In this document: one piece after another, positions 1 to 5,689 of the stretch
Layout of the letters: every line of letters begins with the position of its first letter
Position numbering within the stretch: position 1 is the stretch's first letter
Source of the DNA: Bacillota bacterium
GTDB taxonomy: Bacteria > Bacillota > Limnochordia > Darwinibacteriales > DTU012
DNA length: 7,896 nt
Reading direction: 5' to 3'
Assembly: GCA_012521805.1 (NCBI GenBank)
Contig: JAAYLQ010000033.1
Coordinates: 1 to 7,896 of the forward strand
Program-made: the position numbers and the translations under genes
The notes under the pieces: generated by a model
Seen by the model: only the letters and a program-made list of their open reading frames with translations
What the model was told of the DNA's origin: nothing
Database searches by the model: none

Positions 1-225
1 AATCAAAGTATTGTAAATAGGTTAATGCTGACATGGGGTGTTAATCCGATTGCTGCGAAGAAACCAGGCAGCCTTGAAGAATTAATTGATCTCGCGGTAT
101 CTGCTGCTAAGCAGCGGGGTATGGTCAAGGATGGGGATATTGTAGCAATCAGCGCAGGAGTGAAAACCGGCACTCCCGGCAGCACCAATCTGCTCCAAGT
201 ACAAAAAATCGGTGCCGACAACTAG
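1..225 (+). CDS. pyk: Pyruvate kinase, C-terminal fragment (5' end outside window)
   Basis: This is the last 74 codons of a pyruvate kinase, the glycolytic enzyme that transfers phosphate from phosphoenolpyruvate to ADP in the cytoplasm. The frame is open from base 1 (NQSIVNRLMLTWGVNP), so the ATG at 25 is internal and not a start. Visible family signatures are LTWGVNP at the start of the last alpha/beta segment, the KDGDIVAISAG strand-turn, and the closing GTPGSTNLLQV motif of the allosteric C-terminal domain. The protein ends right after this core, so the extra PEP-utilizer-like domain seen at the C-terminus of several Bacillus-type enzymes is absent. Its TAG stop overlaps the stop of the convergent channel gene within the palindrome CTAG (222-225). 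The family assignment is firm; the upstream part cannot be judged. Confidence 0.93.
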   Translation, partial: NQSIVNRLMLTWGVNPIAAKKPGSLEELIDLAVSAAKQRGMVKDGDIVAISAGVKTGTPGSTNLLQVQKIGADN

Positions 226-240
226 CTGTTGTCGCGCACC
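203..240 (-). terminator. Intrinsic terminator of the MscS-type gene, embedded in the pyk 3' end
   Basis: Bases 211-222 (GGTGCCGACAAC) pair with 228-240 (GTTGTCGCGCACC) to give a 12-bp stem with one bulged base (C235) and a 5-nt loop (223-227). Read on the minus strand, the stem is followed by GA and then six T (complement of A203-A208), so it is a good Rho-independent terminator for the minus-strand gene. On the plus strand the hairpin is followed only by TTTCC, so it would terminate pyk weakly at best. The hairpin spans both stop codons. Confidence 0.72.
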
Positions 241-752
241 TTTCCATCGATGATATAGACGGAAGAATCAAAAGTCCTGTTGGATACTACATGGATTCTT
301 CCGTCTGCATCCATAATTTTAGTCTTTTTAATGTCAAGATTGATCACTGTTCCCTCAACATTATTGACTTTTACCTGAGCCCCAACTTTAAAATCTGGGT
401 CAGCAAGCAGGAAAACGCCGGCTAATAGATCCTGAATCATGCTGTTGGCGTTGGAAGCTACCCCGACCAGAATTAGAGCGATACTGCCGGAAAACGCAAC
501 ACTAATTTGGGGAAAGCCGAGGACAGCAAAAACAATGGAAATTAGGAGCACCCAGCAGGCAAAGGTAATAAAGGCTTGCACAAAGCCAATAATGCCCGCT
601 TCTAATTTAAATCGCTGCATCAGTTTGCCAGCGATTTTTTTGAGAAACCTGATCAGCATTGAGCCGACTCCGACTACAACTATAGCGGCAGGCAGCTTCG
701 GCAGATACAGAATTGCATTTTGGTAGATTTCTTGAAGTAACTCGTTGTCCAC
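222..752 (-). CDS. Small MscS-family mechanosensitive ion channel
   Basis: This 176-residue membrane protein is of the small-conductance mechanosensitive channel family, expected to open under membrane tension and release solutes during hypo-osmotic shock. Hydrophobic helices lie at about residues 21-35, 54-78 and 83-105. The third is the pore-lining helix, running into the conserved segment GVASNANSMIQDLLAGVFLL (97-116). Then comes the beta domain (about 121-170), with FKVGAQVKV, VEGTVINLD and DADGRIHVVSN matching the E. coli MscS middle domain. The chain stops there, so the C-terminal alpha/beta vestibule domain of E. coli MscS (286 residues) is missing. The start is GTG (752-750), with GGAGG (complement of 760-764) 7 nt upstream. 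The gene converges with pyk and diverges from the ABC exporter gene across a 110-bp gap. The family is clear, but gating properties cannot be read from the sequence. Confidence 0.9.
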   Translation of the reverse strand: MDNELLQEIYQNAILYLPKLPAAIVVVGVGSMLIRFLKKIAGKLMQRFKLEAGIIGFVQAFITFACWVLLISIVFAVLGFPQISVAFSGSIALILVGVASNANSMIQDLLAGVFLLADPDFKVGAQVKVNNVEGTVINLDIKKTKIMDADGRIHVVSNRTFDSSVYIIDGKVRDNS

Positions 753-862
753 GTAAAAACCTCCATTTGCTCATATTTTCACCCTGCTATATTCGAGATT
801 GAGCTGCATGAGTCCTGCACTCACATTGGTCTGAATATCTCAATGAAGGGATTAGATTAAAG

Positions 863-2593
863 ATGGAACATCTTAAATTATTTGTTTCTTATTATAAAAC
901 AGAGAAACGCTTATTTTTGATCGATATGGCCTGTGCCAGCTTGATTGCTGTGCTCGATTTGACATTCCCAGTGATTACCCGCATGTTCATGAAAGATTTT
1001 ATTCCCAATCAGAATATGCGGGCTGTGGCGATCTGGGTAGGCGTAATGATCGGGCTTTATTTGGTCCGGCTGGTATGCCAGTATATAGTTGATTACTGGG
1101 GCCATTTAGTCGGGGTGCGGATGGAATACCGCATGCGCAACGATTTGTTTTCCCATCTCCAGACTTTAGACTTCAAATTTTTTGACAACAATAAAGTGGG
1201 TCATCTCATGTCCCGAATTGTTAATGATCTGCGTGATGTGACAGAATTGGCTCACCACGGTCCGGAAGATTTATTTATTGCAACTTTAATGCTGATCGGC
1301 TCCTTTGCTTATTTAATCACGATAAATGTACCCCTTACTTTACTTGCCTTTGCTTTTATCCCGATTATTGTCTGGTTTGCCTACAGCAAGCGGGATCAAA
1401 TGTCCCGGGCATTTACTGATGAGCGGAAAAAAGTGGCCGATGTGAACGCGGAAGTAGAAAACAGCTTGTCTGGGATCCGGGTGGCTAAAAGCTTTGTTAA
1501 CGAGGAGTATGAAAAGGCGCGGTTTAACCGGGCAAATGATCAGTTTAAAGTAGCCCGGGGTAACGCTTTTCGCTCTATGGCTGAGTACAGTTCTGGCTTA
1601 AACTTTCTCACCAATCTGCTCAACGTGATTGTGCTGGGGGCAGGAGCATGGTTCATGCATATTGGTCAGATTGATTTAGCGGATTTAACTGCCTATTTGA
1701 TGTTTATCAATTACTTCCTGCAGCCGATCCGCCGGTTCATCAATTTCACCCAGCAGTATCAGCAGGGAATGAGCGGTTTTAAGCGTTTTGCTGAATTAAT
1801 GGCTGAAGAACCAGTAATTGTTGACAGCCCCCATGCGGTCGCACCAAAAAGTTTTCAAGGCCGGATCGAGCTGGACAATGTCTCCTTCCGCTATGATGGT
1901 AATGAAGAGGTACTGGAAGATATCTCCCTGACCATTCCGGCAGGGCAGACTGTGGCCTTTGTTGGTCCGTCAGGTGGTGGTAAAACTACCCTCTGCCATT
2001 TAATCCCGCGGTTTTACGATGTGACTAAAGGGGCGATCTATGTAGACGGAATTGATATCCGCAGTATTCAACTTGACGCGCTGCGGTCAAATATCGGGCT
2101 GGTCCAGCAGGATGTCTTCCTCTTTACCGGCACGATTAGGGATAACATCCTTTACGGCAGACCTGACGCTACCGAGGCAGAAATGATTGAAGCTGCCAAG
2201 AAAGCCCAGATCCATGATTTTGTTTCTTCACTGCCTGATGGCTATGACACCTATGTTGGTGAGCGGGGAATTAAGCTGTCCGGTGGGCAGAAGCAGCGCA
2301 TTTCAATTGCCCGGGTGTTTTTAAAAAATCCACCAATTTTAATTTTGGACGAAGCTACATCTGCACTGGACAGCATTACTGAGAAAGAAATTCAATCTGC
2401 TTTAGTGGAATTGTCTCAGGATAGAACCACTTTAATTATAGCTCACCGCCTGTCCACAATTAAGCATGCTGATCAGATCTATGTGATTATCGATGGCAAA
2501 ATCCACGAGCACGGCACCCATCAGGAACTGCTGCATGCCGGCGGCTTCTATGCAAACCTGTACTCAGGGCAGTACGAACAGACTGCTGTATAA
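863..2593 (+). CDS. ABC exporter half-transporter (fused membrane and ATPase domains, MsbA/BmrA-like)
   Basis: This 576-residue protein fuses an exporter-type transmembrane domain (about residues 1-320, six predicted helices starting near 18-38 and 55-76) to a nucleotide-binding domain (about 335-576). This is the usual length for a homodimeric half-transporter. The ATPase motifs are intact: Walker A GPSGGGKT (368-375), Q-loop Q415/Q416, signature LSGGQ (472-476), Walker B ILILDE (492-497) with catalytic E497, D-loop SALD, and switch H528. The segment LDFKFFDNNKVGHLMSRIVND is the typical first coupling-helix region of this class. Such proteins export lipids, drugs or peptides; nothing here fixes the substrate. 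The ATG start has AAGGG 12 nt upstream, a rather long spacing. The gene stands alone, divergent from the channel gene and followed directly by a terminator, so it is probably monocistronic and a homodimer. Confidence 0.95.
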   Translation: MEHLKLFVSYYKTEKRLFLIDMACASLIAVLDLTFPVITRMFMKDFIPNQNMRAVAIWVGVMIGLYLVRLVCQYIVDYWGHLVGVRMEYRMRNDLFSHLQTLDFKFFDNNKVGHLMSRIVNDLRDVTELAHHGPEDLFIATLMLIGSFAYLITINVPLTLLAFAFIPIIVWFAYSKRDQMSRAFTDERKKVADVNAEVENSLSGIRVAKSFVNEEYEKARFNRANDQFKVARGNAFRSMAEYSSGLNFLTNLLNVIVLGAGAWFMHIGQIDLADLTAYLMFINYFLQPIRRFINFTQQYQQGMSGFKRFAELMAEEPVIVDSPHAVAPKSFQGRIELDNVSFRYDGNEEVLEDISLTIPAGQTVAFVGPSGGGKTTLCHLIPRFYDVTKGAIYVDGIDIRSIQLDALRSNIGLVQQDVFLFTGTIRDNILYGRPDATEAEMIEAAKKAQIHDFVSSLPDGYDTYVGERGIKLSGGQKQRISIARVFLKNPPILILDEATSALDSITEKEIQSALVELSQDRTTLIIAHRLSTIKHADQIYVIIDGKIHEHGTHQELLHAGGFYANLYSGQYEQTAV

Positions 2594-2597
2594 AGGC

Positions 2598-2627
2598 AAA
2601 AAAAGTTGGGTTCGTCCCAGCTTTTTT
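2598..2627 (+). terminator. Intrinsic terminator of the ABC exporter gene
   Basis: Bases 2605-2610 (GTTGGG) pair with 2616-2621 (CCCAGC), with one G-T wobble, around the loop TTCGT. The stem is flanked by seven A (2598-2604) and six T (2622-2627), which lengthen it and supply the U tract. It starts 5 nt after the exporter stop codon. The symmetric A and T flanks mean it could also work on the other strand. Confidence 0.88.
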
Positions 2628-2699
2628 ACATTTTAGGAAAGGAATAAATTTACTCGCGCTGAACTAATATGGAAGAAATATGAAAGCGAGGTTAAAAGA

Positions 2700-2816
2700 A
2701 TGAAAAAATTAGATGTCAAGAAATTCATTTCAGCTGTAGTCATTGCAATCATCTTTTTCTTCATAGGCTATTGGTTTGGTGGTCCATTGGTTAAAGGGAT
2801 AATCAATCTAATTTGA
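2700..2816 (+). CDS. 38-residue single-pass membrane peptide, possibly the detached N-terminus of the next ORF
   Basis: This short ORF reads MKKLDVKKFISAVVIAIIFF and continues to residue 38. It has a basic N-terminus (four Lys in eight residues), one hydrophobic segment at about residues 9-27, and a short tail ending LVKGIINLI. That is the layout of a signal anchor or uncleaved signal peptide. Its start is well supported: GAGGT (2688-2692) lies 7 nt before the ATG. It ends in TGA (2814-2816). The same frame then stays open through seven more codons and the whole of the next ORF to 3254, so the two may be one gene interrupted by a stop. Alternatively it is a genuine small membrane protein. I do not recognise a family. 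A weak pairing of CTCGC (2653-2657) with GCGAG (2686-2690) touches its ribosome binding site. Confidence 0.6.
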   Translation: MKKLDVKKFISAVVIAIIFFFIGYWFGGPLVKGIINLI

Positions 2817-2837
2817 AAGGATTCGGTTGTTGGCACA

Positions 2838-3254
2838 ATGCGCTTTGGTGATCCGCTTCTGGATCATCCATCCCTTGTTTATGAAGATTCGGAAGCAGGG
2901 CTGCATTGGTATCTCAATTTAACCGAGCCCTGGGAGTTTGAAGGGTTCTCCATCGATTCGCCAATCAGCTATGGTTACCAGGATGATAAATTGACTGCAA
3001 TTTTGTTTAAAGTCAATCTTCCTCGTTACAACGAAAGTGAGCATTCCTATTATTTTATTAAAGATTTGCTAACAGAGCGTTACGGAGACTATGAGCTTCT
3101 TGAAAGTTATCATGGGGGCAGATGTCTTTATAAGTGGGAAACTAACGATGTTTATGCGGTAATCCATGTTTGGGAATATACCGCCGATGTGATTGTTTGC
3201 ACTTATGAATTCGGGGTAACAGTGTTAGGCCCAGGCTTTGGAATCAGAAATTAG
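2838..3254 (+). CDS. Protein of unknown function, probable extracytoplasmic domain
   Basis: The ORF encodes 138 residues rich in aromatic and acidic amino acids, with no signal peptide or membrane segment of its own. The middle part (SPISYGYQDDKLTAILFKV, then YYFIKDLLTERYGDYELLE, then CLYKWETNDVYAVIHVW) follows a pattern often seen in small secreted or lipid-anchored Bacillota proteins. That pattern is a strand with a D-K-L turn, a helix ending in an R/K-Y-G turn, and a W-containing strand. This resemblance is from memory and gives no function. The start at 2838 is doubtful: the nearest purine-rich site (AAAGGA, 2816-2821) is 16 nt away and no other in-frame start exists after the TGA at 2814. 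The frame is the same as that of the upstream 38-codon anchor ORF. I therefore think this is the body of an anchored protein whose gene carries an in-frame stop. A small hairpin (2847-2868) lies at its 5' end. Confidence 0.6.
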   Translation: MRFGDPLLDHPSLVYEDSEAGLHWYLNLTEPWEFEGFSIDSPISYGYQDDKLTAILFKVNLPRYNESEHSYYFIKDLLTERYGDYELLESYHGGRCLYKWETNDVYAVIHVWEYTADVIVCTYEFGVTVLGPGFGIRN

Positions 3255-3309
3255 GGGTTACTGCCAAATTTATCAATAATCCCTGCATTGAAACTAAAAT
3301 TAGGCAGGA

Positions 3310-3325
3310 TTCTCGGTAACGAGAA
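3310..3325 (+). promoter_or_regulatory. Small GTAA-capped hairpin in the chemoreceptor leader
   Basis: TTCTCG (3310-3315) pairs perfectly with CGAGAA (3320-3325) around GTAA. In RNA this would be a GNRA-type tetraloop, a stable and often tertiary-contact-forming cap. It sits 6 nt upstream of the larger hairpin that covers the chemoreceptor ribosome binding site. A -10-like TAAAAT lies at 3295-3300, but I see no convincing -35 element, so whether the hairpin is transcribed from a local promoter is unknown. Confidence 0.4.
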
Positions 3326-3331
3326 CGAATA

Positions 3332-3366
3332 TCACTCCTATTACCATTAATTTGTAATAGGAGTGA
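3332..3366 (+). promoter_or_regulatory. Hairpin that sequesters the chemoreceptor ribosome binding site
   Basis: Bases 3332-3344 (TCACTCCTATTAC) are a perfect 13-bp inverted repeat of 3354-3366 (GTAATAGGAGTGA) with a 9-nt AT-rich loop. The downstream arm contains AGGAG (3359-3363), the only good ribosome binding site for the chemoreceptor gene, 8 nt before its TTG start. When folded, the RNA would hide this site. There is no T tract after it, so it is not an intrinsic terminator. It may be a translational switch or RNA thermometer; at the DNA level the same dyad could be an operator. Confidence 0.65.
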
Positions 3367-3371
3367 ATTTC

Positions 3372-5219
3372 TTGAAGGGGATCCCAGCTGCGTTTTTCAA
3401 AATAGGACTGCGGACAAAATTATTTTTGGTCATTGTTTCAGTTTTGGTGCTAATGGTTGTTTTAGCAGGCAGCTTTGTAGTGACCCACCAGCAGCGTCTG
3501 CTCCATGTGATGGTGGTGGACAGTCTGAGGGCAGCAGAACAGGTCGTTGAAAGCAAGCTGTTTGGCAAGGCGGAGCAGGCCTTAGGCATTTCGCAGGTAG
3601 TGGCTGCTCTGCCTGAAATTATCACTGCTGCAGCCAACCAGGATCGTTCAGCTATTATCGAAACAGTTGTTGCTGTTTACCAGGAGGTCAGCACAGCCTT
3701 CGGCGTGGATGTGCTTCACGTCAGGGCTCCTTACGATACTTCGTTAGTGCGGGGACAGAACCCGAGTATCCATGGTGATGTGCAGAGTCGCGGCGGAATT
3801 CTTGACGCAGGACAGCAGGGCAGATCCCTTTGGGGTTTTGACCGCGGTCCCTTTGGCATGGGCATGCGGGGTTGGGCACCAATTAAGGATGGCAGTAGAG
3901 TGGTTGGTACCGTAGAGACAAATATCCCCTTTACGGAACAGCTTCTGCAGGAGATCCATGACGCGGTTGGCGCAGAGTTAGCGGTGTTTGTCCCCAGCGA
4001 TGAAGGGTATGTCCCTTTAACAGCCACACTTGGTGTGCAAACCGTTTCCGAACTGCACCATTTGACACCAGAATCAGCATCCCTTCAGGGTATCATAGGG
4101 GATTGGGCTTACAGTTTCCTGCCAGTAATGAGCTATGATGGGGATGAACTGGCGGTGGTGGCGGTGTATCAAAACGTCGCAGGTTATCAGCAGATGATTA
4201 ATCGCCAAAGCAGGCAGTTAATTATTCTGCTTACTGTTGGTTCTTTAGTGTTTATTGGACTGATGCTTTATTTAGTACGCAGAATTCTAGCTCCCCTGCA
4301 GGCTGTTGCTAGAGCTGCTGATGCTATCGCGGGAGGAGACTTTACTGTAACTATTCCAGAAGCCAGCAGTCGAGATGAGGTGGGCAGTCTGGTGTCTGCT
4401 TTTCAGGGTATGATTGCTTCGCTGAACGAAATGTTCCGTTCTTTAACTGAGGCGATTAATGAGATGAGTGCTGCTAGTCAGCAGTTGGCTTCATCCACAT
4501 CTCAAGCTAGAGTTTCACTGGGGCATGTTACGGAAACGGCGGGGGATTATACTGCTGCGGCGGAGGGGATGCAGAATATCACCGAGGCAGTAAACGAAAT
4601 TGTTGCCGCTGCTCAAGAAGGAAATACTGTAGTTGGTGAGGCTGTTCAAGGCACTGAAGAACTTCGGAAAACCATGGGTCAGCTCACTAATTTTGTCCAA
4701 ATCCTTGCTAAGCGTTCTGAGGAAATTGGCAGGATTGTGGATGTAATTCAAGGACTGGCTGAGCAGACTAATCTGCTGGCTTTAAATGCAACAATTGAAG
4801 CTGCCCGAGCAGGAGACGCAGGACGCGGCTTTGCGGTGGTTGCTGAAGAGGTTCGAACTTTGGCAGAACGGTCTGCCCAGGCAGCAGAAGATATCAGCCT
4901 GCTGATCGGGACAATCCAAAGGGAGACACAGGAGGCTGTTGAGGGTATGTTTCAAAGCTCGCAGCAGACTGATGCCACCAGTCTGGGGGTAGCCAAGAGC
5001 GGTGAGGCTCTAGAGCGGATCATGGTAACTGTTGCAGAAGTTATCAACTTAGTGAATCAGGCCTCTCGAAGCATAACACAGCTTCACGCTGCCAGCCAGG
5101 AAATCAGTGCTGCTGCCCAGGAGCAGTATGCAGTAATCGATCAAGTGGCAGATATTGCTCAAACCCTCAATCAAATGGCAGCAAAGCTCCTGGAACTGAA
5201 CAGCAGGTTTAGAATCTAA
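3372..5219 (+). CDS. Methyl-accepting chemotaxis protein with periplasmic-type Cache sensor
   Basis: This 615-residue transmembrane chemoreceptor should bind a ligand outside the cell and control CheA through CheW. In order it has TM1 (about residues 17-37) and a large outer sensor region (about 38-280). TM2 is at about 283-304. A HAMP domain (about 302-354, with APLQ at 307-310 and DEVGSL from 335) precedes a long cytoplasmic coiled-coil hairpin. The sensor looks Cache-like: the pattern VRAPYD, HGD (134-136), then RGWAPIKDG (from 166) and VVGTVE fits the dCache/sCache families. The hairpin tip is intact (EQTNLLALNATIEAARAG from E464, then GRGFAVVAEEVRTLAERS). I chose the TTG at 3372 over the GTG at 3363 because the ribosome binding site AGGAG ends at 3363 and overlaps that GTG. 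Ligand is unknown; no other chemotaxis gene lies in the window, so it is an orphan receptor here. Confidence 0.94.
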   Translation: MKGIPAAFFKIGLRTKLFLVIVSVLVLMVVLAGSFVVTHQQRLLHVMVVDSLRAAEQVVESKLFGKAEQALGISQVVAALPEIITAAANQDRSAIIETVVAVYQEVSTAFGVDVLHVRAPYDTSLVRGQNPSIHGDVQSRGGILDAGQQGRSLWGFDRGPFGMGMRGWAPIKDGSRVVGTVETNIPFTEQLLQEIHDAVGAELAVFVPSDEGYVPLTATLGVQTVSELHHLTPESASLQGIIGDWAYSFLPVMSYDGDELAVVAVYQNVAGYQQMINRQSRQLIILLTVGSLVFIGLMLYLVRRILAPLQAVARAADAIAGGDFTVTIPEASSRDEVGSLVSAFQGMIASLNEMFRSLTEAINEMSAASQQLASSTSQARVSLGHVTETAGDYTAAAEGMQNITEAVNEIVAAAQEGNTVVGEAVQGTEELRKTMGQLTNFVQILAKRSEEIGRIVDVIQGLAEQTNLLALNATIEAARAGDAGRGFAVVAEEVRTLAERSAQAAEDISLLIGTIQRETQEAVEGMFQSSQQTDATSLGVAKSGEALERIMVTVAEVINLVNQASRSITQLHAASQEISAAAQEQYAVIDQVADIAQTLNQMAAKLLELNSRFRI

Positions 5220-5234
5220 ATCCATACGATTAAA

Positions 5235-5275
5235 AGCTCCTCTGCATAGTGCACTGTTATTGCTGCAGGGGAGCT
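5235..5275 (+). terminator. Terminator-like hairpin after the chemoreceptor gene
   Basis: AGCTCCTCTGCA (5235-5246) pairs with TGCAGGGGAGCT (5264-5275) over 12 bp with one G-T wobble and a 17-nt loop. It begins 16 nt after the stop codon. The following sequence, ATTTGTTTA, is only moderately T-rich, so termination may be incomplete or the hairpin may mainly protect the transcript end. Confidence 0.62.
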
Positions 5276-5370
5276 ATTTGTTTACTGAAGAAATATAAAA
5301 ATAATGGGATAGAACCGGTTAGTTCATTGTCGTTTAAGTATGAGAATGAGTCAATCACTCTTAACATTCG

Positions 5371-5399
5371 TTGTTTAATTGAGGTATCTCGATTAGAAT
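5371..5399 (+). promoter_or_regulatory. Possible sigma-A type promoter for the DUF1538-PII operon
   Basis: TTGTTT (5371-5376) and TAGAAT (5394-5399) are separated by exactly 17 bp. The -10 box matches TATAAT at five of six positions; the -35 box matches only at TTG. Transcription would begin near 5406 and give a leader of about 285 nt before the DUF1538 start. The surrounding 5281-5515 stretch is very AT-rich and holds no gene, so other -10-like sequences occur (for example TATAAA at 5447-5452). This choice is tentative. Confidence 0.33.
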
Positions 5400-5518
5400 T
5401 TTATTGAAAAAGCAGGATCTGAGGTTTAAGAAAAAGAAAATGTAATTATAAATAATAATTTATTAACGCCAATTTTGTTACGATTTTAGTGGAAAATTGC
5501 TCGTTGATATTTGTTTGA

Positions 5519-5638
5519 GGATTTGAAGTCTAAGGCTGTGGCGGGCTTCAATCCGTACCAATTTATGGCGTTTCGAGTATCTTTCGGGGTGCTCCCAACG
5601 TCGTATTTACTTACGCTGCGGGCGCCTTTTATTTTTTT
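5519..5638 (+). ncRNA. Structured leader RNA, candidate riboswitch or attenuator
   Basis: Three helices can be drawn by hand. Helix 1: 5519-5531 pairs with 5543-5554 (GGA, bulged T5522, TTGAAG and wobble pairs; loop 5532-5542), with TTGAAG/CTTCAA perfect. Helix 2: TATGGCGTT (5564-5572) pairs with AACGTCGTA (5597-5605), 9 bp with two wobbles; across a 2x2 internal loop GAGTA (5575-5579) pairs with TGCTC (5590-5594). Helix 3 is the terminator stem 5588-5626. Helices 2 and 3 share bases 5588-5605, so they exclude each other, which is the logic of an antiterminator and terminator. The block is clearly richer in G and C than the AT-rich DNA before it. It matches no riboswitch class I can recall. 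A 60-codon ORF (5511-5693) covers it but has no ribosome binding site and is probably not translated. Confidence 0.6.
5588..5638 (+). terminator. Intrinsic terminator inside the DUF1538 leader (attenuator)
   Basis: GGTGCTC (5588-5594) pairs with GGGCGCC (5620-5626), then CA (5596-5597) with TG (5617-5618) and CGT (5599-5601) with ACG (5613-5615). Two 1x1 mismatches and two wobbles leave 12 pairs and an 11-nt loop. The stem runs straight into TTTTATTTTTTT (5627-5638). It lies 51 nt upstream of the DUF1538 start with no recognisable gene just before it, so it most likely interrupts the leader transcript. The less likely alternative is that it ends a separate small RNA. Confidence 0.68.
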
Positions 5639-5689
5639 GAGCCAAAAAATTACTGCACCATGCTTAGATCTTGAAGGCGGGGTGGTTAC

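Noticed and set aside
2814..2816. TGA as a selenocysteine codon
   Set aside because: The nearest hairpin starts about 30 nt downstream and does not look like a bacterial SECIS, and the protein shows no redox motif. Mutation or ordinary stop is simpler.
3295..3319. Sigma-28 (flagellar) promoter TAAA ... TCGGTAA before the chemoreceptor
   Set aside because: The spacer is about 13 nt instead of about 15, and the -10 part matches GCCGATAA poorly. The same bases form the GTAA-capped hairpin.
3363..3371. GTG at 3363 as the chemoreceptor start
   Set aside because: It overlaps the AGGAG ribosome binding site itself. The TTG at 3372 has the proper 8-nt spacing.
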